Part shown: positions 18,029 to 25,284 of the stretch, in pieces | Layout: each line of letters begins with the position of its first letter | Numbering within the stretch: position 1 is the first letter of the stretch | NCBI GenBank assembly: GCA_018262715.1 | Contig: JADFDS010000039.1 | Coordinates: forward strand, 62,001-126,000 | DNA: 64,000 bases | Source: Bacteroidota bacterium | Lineage (GTDB): Bacteria > Bacteroidota > Bacteroidia > Bacteroidales > VadinHA17 | Reading direction: 5' to 3' | Translations under genes and position numbers: made by a program | Notes under the pieces: generated by a model | Database searches by the model: none | The model's input: the letters and a program-made list of their open reading frames with translations, nothing else | What the model was told of the DNA's origin: nothing

Positions 18029-18517
18029 TTATTTCTCCATCAGCCCCTGAAGTGCGGCCATCTTTATAGCAGTCACGGCGGCTTCATCGCCTTTGTTGCC
18101 GTGCTTGCCGCCAGCCCTGTCAAGTGCCTGCCGGAGGTCGAGGGTGGTAAGCACCCCGAATATGAATGGTATATTGTAATCGAGATTGAGCTGAGTGATC
18201 CCCTGGGTCACTCCCTGGCAGATATAGGTAAAATGAGGGGTCTCGCCCTGAATGACGCATCCCAGGCAAATAACGCCGTCAAGATCCTCATACTCAGCCA
18301 TCCACTGAGCTCCCAGAGTCAGCTCGAAGGTGCCCGGGACATGCCTGACGATGATATTGTCGGCAGTTACTCCATGACGCTTCAGTGTCTTTACGGCACC
18401 GTCAAGAAGGGGATGGGTTACCTCGCTGTTCCAGTCGGCAACCACAACACCGAACCTCATGCCCGAGGCGTCGGGCACACGTGAGGGATCATAATCCGAT
18501 AGATCGCGGGTTGCCAC
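18029..18517 (-). CDS. ribH: 6,7-dimethyl-8-ribityllumazine synthase
   Basis: A 162-residue lumazine synthase, the penultimate step of riboflavin synthesis. Substrate-binding motifs are VVADWN (25-30), HVPGTFEL (59-66), [12 protein letters not shown] with the catalytic His95, and GVLTTL. It assembles into pentamers or icosahedral shells. I use the GTG at 18515-18517, because the N-terminal extension [17 protein letters not shown] resembles that of other Bacteroidota enzymes; ATG at codon 20 would remove it. It lies three bases after the TPR gene and is probably translated from the same message. Confidence 0.95.
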   Translation of the reverse strand: MATRDLSDYDPSRVPDASGMRFGVVVADWNSEVTHPLLDGAVKTLKRHGVTADNIIVRHVPGTFELTLGAQWMAEYEDLDGVICLGCVIQGETPHFTYICQGVTQGITQLNLDYNIPFIFGVLTTLDLRQALDRAGGKHGNKGDEAAVTAIKMAALQGLMEK

Positions 18518-18520
18518 CTG

Positions 18521-19201
18521 TCAGTCGATGTGCAGTTTGACCCTGGCAATATATTTGTCGATGCTCCGGCCTTCATTGCTCTCCGGGTACTTATCCTGTA
18601 TGCGTTCGTAGAGTTTGAGTGCATCGGCCCATTTGCCGTCGCTCTCGTAGAGCATTCCTGCCTTCATGAGGTAGATGGGTGTGAGGAACGCGTTTTCAGC
18701 CATGTCGGCGGCCTCGAGGTAATTCTTTATTCCTGCGGCCATGTCTCCAAGCTCAACACGCGCATCGCCGATCAGACCCTTCGCCTGTGGCGCTATAACC
18801 TCATCATCCTGTTTGTACTTGTTCAGGTAGCTGATGGCATCTTCATACTGACCGAGATGCATAAGACATGCTCCTGCATAAAAGTTGGCAAGCTTGCCTG
18901 ACCTGGTGGCTTTGTATTCCTTTGCGATATCGATAAAGCCAAGATTGTTTCCGTCACCGTTGAGAGCCAGGCTGAGTGAGTCCTGTCCGAAATAGTGCTC
19001 TGCCATGAACATCTGGCTCAGAGCCTCATCGTTCTTCTTGCTTGTATACATCCTGAGAAGCCACACTATCCCCACCAGCACCACTGCGCCGGCAAGCACG
19101 TACAGAAGAGGCTTGTAATTCTGTTCAAGGAACTGTTCGGTTTTTGTCAGCGTCTGTTCAACGTTCTCGATCCCTTTTGTGGTCTCCTTTTTCTTGCTCA
19201 T
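18521..19201 (-). CDS. Membrane-anchored tetratricopeptide protein
   Basis: A 226-residue protein with one transmembrane helix near the N-terminus (about residues 33-50, LLYVLAGAVVLVGIVWLL) preceded by a short, charged cytoplasmic part. The periplasmic remainder consists of tetratricopeptide repeats (LANFYAGACLMHLGQYEDAI, KGLIGDARVELGDMAAGI, YLMKAGMLYESDGKWADAL). This resembles YfgM-type proteins, which assist SecYEG and periplasmic folding, but in this phylum the function is untested. It is followed three bases later by ribH. Confidence 0.75.
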   Translation of the reverse strand: MSKKKETTKGIENVEQTLTKTEQFLEQNYKPLLYVLAGAVVLVGIVWLLRMYTSKKNDEALSQMFMAEHYFGQDSLSLALNGDGNNLGFIDIAKEYKATRSGKLANFYAGACLMHLGQYEDAISYLNKYKQDDEVIAPQAKGLIGDARVELGDMAAGIKNYLEAADMAENAFLTPIYLMKAGMLYESDGKWADALKLYERIQDKYPESNEGRSIDKYIARVKLHID

Positions 19202-19238
19202 ATCAATGTTCTCTGTTACAGGTCAAAAAATAACTTCG

Positions 19239-19246
19239 CAAAAGTA
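19239..19246 (-). promoter_or_regulatory. Bacteroidota -7 element of the TPR-ribH operon
   Basis: The minus strand reads TACTTTTG, a full consensus match, 37 bp before the ATG at 19201. A TTTG lies 23 bp further upstream, slightly far for a -33 box. Confidence 0.45.
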
Positions 19247-19327
19247 GTATTTCTGGCTTTATTAAAAAACAAATGGGTAAAAAAATGCTCGGTGCCCTGC
19301 GGTGCTCCGGCATTACACCTTCCGGAC

Positions 19328-19357
19328 TTGCCCCGGCCGTTTCTTTTCGTAACTTTG
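19328..19357 (+). promoter_or_regulatory. recF promoter
   Basis: TTG at 19328-19330, a 19-bp spacer and TAACTTTG at 19350-19357 match the Bacteroidota consensus well. The ATG follows 24 bp later. This excludes upstream in-frame starts that would overlap the TPR gene. Confidence 0.6.
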
Positions 19358-19381
19358 GAGCCTCCGCAACAGCAGACTAAG

Positions 19382-20497
19382 ATGATGCATCTTGCCAGGC
19401 TCGAACTCACCAACTTCAAGAACTATGAAGGGGTTTCCCTCGAATTTTCTCAGGGTTTCAACTGCTTTGTCGGAAACAACGGTGTCGGGAAGACGAATAT
19501 TCTCGATGCCATTCATTACCTGTCACTTACAAAGAGTTTCTTCAACAGCTCTGACACCCTCAGTATCAGGCATGGAGACGATTACTTCATGATAAGGGGA
19601 ACGTTCGTCACCGACGAAAACAGTGATGAGCTCTTCTGTGCGTTCCAGAAAACGAAGCAGAAGGTGTTTAAACTCAATGGCAGGGAGTACCAGAGGATGT
19701 CTGATCATGTGGGAAAATACCCTGTGGTGATGCTCTCGCCGGCTGACAGCACCCTCATCACCGGTGGCAGCGAGGAGCGCCGCCGCTTCCTCAACCTGAT
19801 CATAAGCCAGTATGACCCGTCCTACCTCGAGGCACACATGCGCTACAACAAGGCCCTGATGCAGCGCAACAGGATACTCAGGGGCAGCGGCCCGGACAAT
19901 TCAGGCCTGCTTGAGATCTATGACGAACAGATGGCCCCTGAGGCCGAACTGATCCACAGTGCACGACGCAACCTCACAGAAAACCTGCTGCCTCTCTTTC
20001 GCTCTTACTACGAAAAAATCTCCGGCGGCGCTGAAAAAGTGTCAATCCGGTACCGCTCACACCTCGGCAGCGGTGATTTCCGGCAACAGCTTGCCGACTC
20101 ACGGGTGAGAGACTATGCAATGCAGTTTACTACCATGGGAATTCACCGTGATGACCTGGTCTTTGAGATTGATGGCCATTCCGCCAGGACAAACGCCAGT
20201 CAGGGTCAGCAGAAGTCATTCATCGTGGCCCTGAAGCTGGCGAAATTCGGCCTTATAACCAGGATGATAGGATTCGCGCCTGCTCTGCTGCTTGACGATA
20301 TATTCGACAAGTTCGACCAGACCAGGGTTGAGGAGATCATCAGGCTTGCCGGGTCAGGTGAATTCGGGCAGGTTTTTATTACTGACACCCAGCAGGATCG
20401 TATTCACCGCATCCTTGACAATACCGGGGTTGACTTCCGGCTTTACCGTATCGGGAAAAAGGGTATCGAGGAGGAAATCACCAACGGAGTGAAATAA
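19382..20497 (+). CDS. recF: DNA replication and repair protein RecF
   Basis: A 371-residue SMC-like ATPase that loads RecA on gapped DNA with RecO/RecR. The Walker A motif is GNNGVGKTN (31-39). The ABC signature region is ASQGQQKSFIVALKLA, and Walker B is LLLDDIFDKFD. The start at 19382 (or the adjacent ATG 19385) gives the usual family length and follows a good promoter. A DUF721 gene comes next after four bases, the usual arrangement in this phylum. Confidence 0.96.
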   Translation: MMHLARLELTNFKNYEGVSLEFSQGFNCFVGNNGVGKTNILDAIHYLSLTKSFFNSSDTLSIRHGDDYFMIRGTFVTDENSDELFCAFQKTKQKVFKLNGREYQRMSDHVGKYPVVMLSPADSTLITGGSEERRRFLNLIISQYDPSYLEAHMRYNKALMQRNRILRGSGPDNSGLLEIYDEQMAPEAELIHSARRNLTENLLPLFRSYYEKISGGAEKVSIRYRSHLGSGDFRQQLADSRVRDYAMQFTTMGIHRDDLVFEIDGHSARTNASQGQQKSFIVALKLAKFGLITRMIGFAPALLLDDIFDKFDQTRVEEIIRLAGSGEFGQVFITDTQQDRIHRILDNTGVDFRLYRIGKKGIEEEITNGVK

Positions 20498-20501
20498 AGA
20501 C

Positions 20502-20792
20502 ATGCGCAGGAACAAGACCATCACCCTGGGAGAGGCTCTCGGAGACCTGATAAAGGAGTACCGGCTTGAAAAAGGGCTGAAGGAAGCCGCTGTGCTGAAT
20601 ATATGGGAAAACATCGCCGGGAAAGTCATTACGGCCCGGACCAAAAGGACATACCTGAAGGATGGCGTGCTTCACATCTACCTGACATCATCGGTCGTAA
20701 GGAATGAACTGATGATGCTGCGCGATGCGCTAAGGAGCCAGATAAACAGCAGGGCAGGGGAGGAAGTGGTCAGGGAAATAATGTTACATTGA
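20502..20792 (+). CDS. DUF721 (DciA-like) protein
   Basis: A 96-residue DUF721 domain: WENIAGKVITARTKRTYLKDG followed by VLHIYLTSSVVRNELMMLRD, an RNA/DNA-binding KH-like fold. Actinobacterial and other DciA relatives recruit the replicative helicase to DnaA/oriC in bacteria lacking DnaC. The Bacteroidota version is shorter and unstudied, so a helicase-loading role is inference from family and from its location behind recF. Translation is probably coupled to recF. Confidence 0.85.
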   Translation: MRRNKTITLGEALGDLIKEYRLEKGLKEAAVLNIWENIAGKVITARTKRTYLKDGVLHIYLTSSVVRNELMMLRDALRSQINSRAGEEVVREIMLH

Positions 20793-20863
20793 AAGAGCCG
20801 GGCAGCATGAGTCCGTCTGACAGGCCCTGTTTCTTCCGTGCGTGATCATCAGGGTTATCCTGC

Positions 20864-22612
20864 TCACCATACTGTGTATTCCTTCCTGCTTATTGTTATC
20901 TTTTTCCTGAGTCCCTTGACTGTTGCAAACCGGAAATACCTGTAATTGTATTCAACCACTGCCTGGTCATCTTCCAGTAAGATTTTCACCACGGCGCCGG
21001 GGTCATTGAAGACCAGGGCATCAGCCATCAGGAAAGCTTTTTCAGCGCCGTCACCCCTCCCGAAATTCCAGACCTCGTCAGGTTGGGCCAGCCTGCCCGA
21101 GTCATAAATTGATTGATTGGTCAGTTTATTAATGAGTGCATATATCTCGTCGGCGTTACGCCCTCCCAGATCTGAATGACATACAGGGTTCCTCTCGATG
21201 GCAGCCTTTACAAACGGCCTCCAGTCAGCCATCTCCATATCCCGGTAAGCATAAAGCGTCAGCAACGCCATCTCGGATACTCCGGCAAGACCCCTGATCT
21301 TGCTGATTATCTCGTCACGACTGTCATTTACTGATATCTGCGGATGGATCTCCGGCACAAATTCCCTGTCAGCCGAGGGGAGCCTCGGATCGGTTATTAT
21401 GAACTCCCTGATGTCAGCAAACATTCTCCTTACGCAATCAGTGTGCTCGGTGCGGAAGCTGTCTGTGAACTCAGCTTCAATGACCTGCAGGTCAGAGTCC
21501 CTGCGCTGTTTAATGAATGCCTCAACTTCATTCAGCATGATCTTGCCTGGAACAGGGTCATACTGGAATTCCTCACTGTCTACCTCGGCAAGCAGCTTGT
21601 CACGGGTCTCCTCGTTCATGCTGGCTTTCAGCGAATGCTCATATTCAAAAAGCTTATCGAGGGTGATGTAATGGCTGGTACCCGTCCGGAGGTAATGATA
21701 CTGGAAGAGACATTTGTACTCCGATTTGAACCTGAGGAAGTTGATGAAGATGGCAGGGGTAAGGGGCGACTTCACGAAGCTCCTCAGCTTTTTGGTGAAG
21801 GTGTTATATGCATCCCTGTCGATGGTTGCCCTTTCATAAACAGTATGGATGTGGCCGGTGATGTGCGAAACAATAGTCACCTTCTCATTTTCGAGGGCTC
21901 TTCTGGCTTTTCCTGACAGTGAGGTGCCGTTGAACCACATGTTTTTGGTCATGATCCTCCTGTTGTTTGTCAGCAGCCCTTCCTTCTCATCAATGAAATT
22001 CTGCGAGTGAAGCGGAGTGGCCATCATGAAGATCTTTTCCAGGGGAACCTCGCCAACAATGAACATGGCTGCGGCATAGAGTGCCGCCAGGCTGACGCAC
22101 TCGCCGGCGCCTGTAGTGTAATGTTCCCGGTGCCTGAATGCTGTCATTGCCTCCACTGTTTCAGTCTTCCAGTAGGGTATGGCAGATGATTCATACTTAT
22201 CGAGCCCGAAATGGCGACGGATGTCAATACTGAAATAATATTTGTCTCCTTCGTAACCGAAAAGTGCATTCGACTGCTTCAGCAGTTCCGTGTCAAAGAA
22301 ATCACTGAACCGGTCCAGCTCTCTCTCCTTGTCTGTCAGGCCCCAGGTCTCGAGATCAAGATTGAATATGTAATTGTCAATGATGTACTGTTTGATCCTG
22401 TTGGCCCTGCTGATGAAGTTCTTCCGGTGCATGTCCCTGAACCACGGGTCATCACGCCACCGCCATATTTCAGGTGACATTATATTTGCCAGAACCAGGG
22501 GGTAAAACAATTCGGGGAAAATAAAAATCTCCATATCGGAGAGGGTATAGGCTGATGAATACTTTTCGAGGGTCTTTTTGTCCGAAAAGTCAGGGGATAC
22601 AGTAGCAGTCAT
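20864..22612 (-). CDS. Unrecognised 582-residue protein with a possible transglutaminase-like core
   Basis: I do not recognise a named family. There is no signal peptide or transmembrane helix, so it is probably cytoplasmic. Residues 168-225 contain GAGECVSLAALYAAAMF (Cys172), then TPLHSQNFID (His202) and LLTNNRRIM (Asn216/217). Cys, His and Asn/Asp at these spacings are what a transglutaminase/papain-type fold requires. The rest is rich in charged and aromatic residues and mostly helical in appearance. Its flanking genes are recF-DUF721 (convergent) and ndk (upstream, same strand), which give no clear functional hint. The catalytic reading is an inference from motif spacing only. Confidence 0.75.
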   Translation of the reverse strand: MTATVSPDFSDKKTLEKYSSAYTLSDMEIFIFPELFYPLVLANIMSPEIWRWRDDPWFRDMHRKNFISRANRIKQYIIDNYIFNLDLETWGLTDKERELDRFSDFFDTELLKQSNALFGYEGDKYYFSIDIRRHFGLDKYESSAIPYWKTETVEAMTAFRHREHYTTGAGECVSLAALYAAAMFIVGEVPLEKIFMMATPLHSQNFIDEKEGLLTNNRRIMTKNMWFNGTSLSGKARRALENEKVTIVSHITGHIHTVYERATIDRDAYNTFTKKLRSFVKSPLTPAIFINFLRFKSEYKCLFQYHYLRTGTSHYITLDKLFEYEHSLKASMNEETRDKLLAEVDSEEFQYDPVPGKIMLNEVEAFIKQRRDSDLQVIEAEFTDSFRTEHTDCVRRMFADIREFIITDPRLPSADREFVPEIHPQISVNDSRDEIISKIRGLAGVSEMALLTLYAYRDMEMADWRPFVKAAIERNPVCHSDLGGRNADEIYALINKLTNQSIYDSGRLAQPDEVWNFGRGDGAEKAFLMADALVFNDPGAVVKILLEDDQAVVEYNYRYFRFATVKGLRKKITISRKEYTVW

Positions 22613-22654
22613 TTCAATTTTTTACCTGAACAAGCAAACAGGAATATTGTTTTC

Positions 22655-23074
22655 TCAGAATATCTCGATGGCAGAAAAGAAGAAGGAGGCTTCCCTGAGT
22701 GCATTCTCCGGGGAGTCAGAGCCATGAACCGCGTTCATCCTGACATCTGTGCCGAAATCTGCGCGGATGGTTCCCGGGAGTGCCCTGGCGGGGTCAGTGG
22801 CCCCGATCAGCCTGCGGAACTCTTCAACGGCATCCGCATGCCTGAGCACCATCACCAGGGCCGGACCTGATGACATGAACTCAACCAGCCCGGGGTAAAA
22901 GGGCCTCTCGCGGTGAACCTCGTAGAATCTTTCTGCCTGTTCCCTGGTCATGTGCAGCATCTTAAGCGCAACAATCCGGAATCCTGCCTCGTTAATACGT
23001 GAAATGATGCTTCCCGCGTTGCCGCTTCCAAGCGCATCGGGCTTGATGATTGAAAATGTGATCTCGTTGCTCAT
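22655..23074 (-). CDS. ndk: Nucleoside diphosphate kinase
   Basis: A 139-residue Ndk that moves the gamma phosphate between nucleoside tri- and diphosphates through a phosphohistidine. The active site is NAVHGSD with His117. The N-terminal SIIKPDAL and the ERPFYPGLVEFMSSGP loop are conserved. It is divergent from the NrnA-type gene; a 42-bp gap separates it from the unrecognised gene downstream. Confidence 0.96.
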   Translation of the reverse strand: MSNEITFSIIKPDALGSGNAGSIISRINEAGFRIVALKMLHMTREQAERFYEVHRERPFYPGLVEFMSSGPALVMVLRHADAVEEFRRLIGATDPARALPGTIRADFGTDVRMNAVHGSDSPENALREASFFFSAIEIF

Positions 23075-23128
23075 AACTCTATGAGAATGGGGATATTTGA
23101 CCTGATTTTTAAAACATGTTATTTTTCT

Positions 23129-23136
23129 TACCTTTG
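23129..23136 (+). promoter_or_regulatory. Bacteroidota -7 element of the nrnA-FKBP operon
   Basis: TACCTTTG, a full match to TAnnTTTG, lies 21 bp before the GTG start at 23158. The -33 box is unclear. Confidence 0.5.
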
Positions 23137-23157
23137 TCGCCTTAAAAGGCTAACGCA

Positions 23158-24198
23158 GTGCCAGAGTTTGGTAAATATACAAAAGAATTAAAGAAGCTGA
23201 TCGATGACGCCGGTCATATTCTGCTCATCTGCCACATCAATCCCGACGGCGATGCCATCGGGGCCATGCTGGCTCTGAGAAGGTGGATCATATCACAGGG
23301 CAAGGACGCCGCAATGATCTCGCCCAACGCCCTGCAGAAGTTTCTCCTTTGGATGAATGACGTTGACAAAGTCGTCGATTTCCATCATAACCCTGCCGAG
23401 GGTACTAAACTGATAAACAATGCCGATCTTATCATCATGGTTGATTTCAATACCACCTCCAGGATGGGAAAGGCAGAACAACTGGTTATCAGCTCAGGCG
23501 CAAAGAAGGTCATGATAGACCATCACCCTGACCCCACTGACATCGCTGACCTTACCGTCTCCGATGTGAGCAGGAGCTCCACCTCCGAACTGGTTTACTT
23601 CCTGGTGAACGGAATGGAAGGCAGTGAGTTCAATGACAGTGACTTCATTACTGCGGTTTATGTCGGCATCATCACTGACACGGGCAATTTCGAGCACGGA
23701 TACTATACCGGTGACACCATGCGCACTGTTGGTCACCTGCTTGATATGGGTGTTGATAAAGAAAAGATCTATAATCATATATTCAGCAACTTCTCGCCTG
23801 ACAGGATAAGGCTCAAGGGATTCGCGCTGCACAGCCGGATGGTGGTCCACCCGGATCTGCATACTGCATATATCTGGCTTACCAAGGAAGATCTTGACAG
23901 ATTCCGCCACGTCAAGGGTGACACCGAAGGATTTGCAAATGTTCTCCTGACAATGAACGGAATTGTTCTTTCCGTTCTCTTCGTGGAGCGTACCGGTTTC
24001 GTGAAGATGTCGCTTCGCTCGAAGGGCAGCTTCAACGCGAACGAACTGTCTCGCAAATGCTTTAACGGCGGAGGACACCGGAATGCCGCAGGAGGGGAGA
24101 TGAAGGGAACCATCCATGAGGTGGTGAATCATTTCGAAAACACTCTTCCTTCGTTCCGTAAGGAACTCGAGGAAGCTGCAAGGGAGATGGCGAAATGA
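23158..24198 (+). CDS. nrnA: DHH/DHHA1 phosphoesterase, NrnA type (oligoribonuclease / pAp phosphatase)
   Basis: A 346-residue protein. Metal-binding motifs are HINPDGDA (26-33), DFN (about 96-98) and DHHPDP (121-126). The DHHA1 substrate domain ends in GGGHRNAAGGEM. NrnA enzymes finish RNA decay by cleaving di- to pentanucleotides, and dephosphorylate pAp. The start is GTG, fixed by the promoter and by the usual N-terminus. The stop overlaps the first FKBP gene (ATGA). Alternative DHH members (GdpP, PPX) have extra domains absent here. Confidence 0.9.
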   Translation: MPEFGKYTKELKKLIDDAGHILLICHINPDGDAIGAMLALRRWIISQGKDAAMISPNALQKFLLWMNDVDKVVDFHHNPAEGTKLINNADLIIMVDFNTTSRMGKAEQLVISSGAKKVMIDHHPDPTDIADLTVSDVSRSSTSELVYFLVNGMEGSEFNDSDFITAVYVGIITDTGNFEHGYYTGDTMRTVGHLLDMGVDKEKIYNHIFSNFSPDRIRLKGFALHSRMVVHPDLHTAYIWLTKEDLDRFRHVKGDTEGFANVLLTMNGIVLSVLFVERTGFVKMSLRSKGSFNANELSRKCFNGGGHRNAAGGEMKGTIHEVVNHFENTLPSFRKELEEAAREMAK

Positions 24199-24698
24199 GA
24201 CTGGCAGCATACATAGCGGTGATTGCAGTCATCGCCGCAGGCTGCCAGAACAAACCTGACAGCAGGAGCAAGGCCTCACCGCGCACCGAAGCCGAACTCA
24301 TAGAACTCAACAGGTCGCTCATCACCCAGGACCGAAACACCATAAACGATTACATAAGCAAAAGCGACCGCAGCTTTTCCGAAACAAGCACCGGTTTATG
24401 GTACAGCATCCTGGGCCATGGTACCGGCCCGGCAGTCAAAACGGGAGATAATGTAAACTTCGATTACGAATGCACTCTGCTGAACGGCAATCCCTGCTAC
24501 AGCGGCACACAGACAATACGGGTGGGGTATACCGATGCCGGCAGCGGAGTCACGGAAGGACTCCAGATGATGCAGGAAGGGAGTGATTACCTGTTCATTG
24601 TGCCACCATACCTGGCATTCGGACTTACCGGCGACGGCGCAAAGATTCCCGGAAGGGCAATACTGATCTACAGGATAAGAATAAGGGATATTAAATAG
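24195..24698 (+). CDS. FKBP-type peptidyl-prolyl isomerase lipoprotein, first copy
   Basis: A 167-residue lipoprotein: lipobox IAAGC with Cys17, a helical linker, then an FKBP domain (TGDNVNFDYECTLLNG, GVTEGLQMMQEGSDYLFIVP, AILIYRIRI). Such lipoproteins isomerise proline bonds in envelope proteins; the GldI proteins of gliding Bacteroidota are of this type. Key FKBP aromatic residues are partly replaced (VPPYLAFGL is kept), so catalysis may be weak and chaperoning the main role. ATGA overlap with the phosphoesterase gene. Confidence 0.85.
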   Translation: MRLAAYIAVIAVIAAGCQNKPDSRSKASPRTEAELIELNRSLITQDRNTINDYISKSDRSFSETSTGLWYSILGHGTGPAVKTGDNVNFDYECTLLNGNPCYSGTQTIRVGYTDAGSGVTEGLQMMQEGSDYLFIVPPYLAFGLTGDGAKIPGRAILIYRIRIRDIK

Positions 24699-24741
24699 TT
24701 TGGAACGAAATTTGAGGGGAATTGTGGAAACTAACAGTACC

Positions 24742-25254
24742 ATGGGGAAAAAATTCAACGCTGCAGCACTGGCCATACTGGCCGTTATAATCGTCGCCTG
24801 CAATCCTGCAAAAAAATACGAAGAGGAAGAGAGAAGCCTTATACAGGACTACGTTGCTACCAATAATATAACCGTAAGCCCTGACGCAAACGGCATTTAT
24901 TATATCGAAAATGTGGCCGGTACCGGCGAACTGATTCAGAGGGGTGACTCGGTGGGGATCAGGTACACAGGCAACTTCCTCAGCGGAAAGAAATTCGACG
25001 ACAACCTCGAGGCAGACACGCCATTCAGGTTCAGGGTGGGCTCGCCATTCATCATTGAGGGATGGTCAATGACCCTGCTCAAGATGAAGATGGGGTCGAA
25101 AGCCAAAGTAATCATGCCGTCAAAAATGGCATATGGGTCAATGGGCTTCGGAACTTATGACTATTACGGCAACTATTACACGATAATTCCGGGCTATTCA
25201 CCCTTGCTCTTTGAGATGGAGGTGGTTGAACTGACCAGGAAAACCAAGAAGTAA
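24742..25254 (+). CDS. FKBP-type peptidyl-prolyl isomerase lipoprotein, second copy
   Basis: A 170-residue lipoprotein (VIIVAC, Cys20) with a more canonical FKBP domain: GDSVGIRYTGNFLSGKKFD, FIIEGWSMTLLKMKMGSKA, MPSKMAYGSMG. It is a divergent tandem neighbour of the preceding FKBP, 43 bp downstream. I start at ATG 24742, which places the lipobox correctly; upstream TTG codons would add residues before it. A bidirectional-looking terminator hairpin follows the stop within ten bases. Confidence 0.87.
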   Translation: MGKKFNAAALAILAVIIVACNPAKKYEEEERSLIQDYVATNNITVSPDANGIYYIENVAGTGELIQRGDSVGIRYTGNFLSGKKFDDNLEADTPFRFRVGSPFIIEGWSMTLLKMKMGSKAKVIMPSKMAYGSMGFGTYDYYGNYYTIIPGYSPLLFEMEVVELTRKTKK

Positions 25255-25259
25255 TAATG

Positions 25260-25284
25260 AATGCGCCGCACTGAGGCGCATTTT
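25260..25284. terminator. Terminator between convergent FKBP and BNR-propeller genes
   Basis: An eight-base stem AATGCGCC/GGCGCATT around a seven-base loop. Four T residues follow on the plus strand (25281-25284), serving the FKBP operon. The minus-strand side is less T-rich. Confidence 0.7.

Noticed and set aside
18995-19381. An N-terminal extension of recF running back through the TPR gene
   Set aside because: The extension has no RecF similarity, lies antisense to a real gene, and a good promoter lies directly before ATG 19382.
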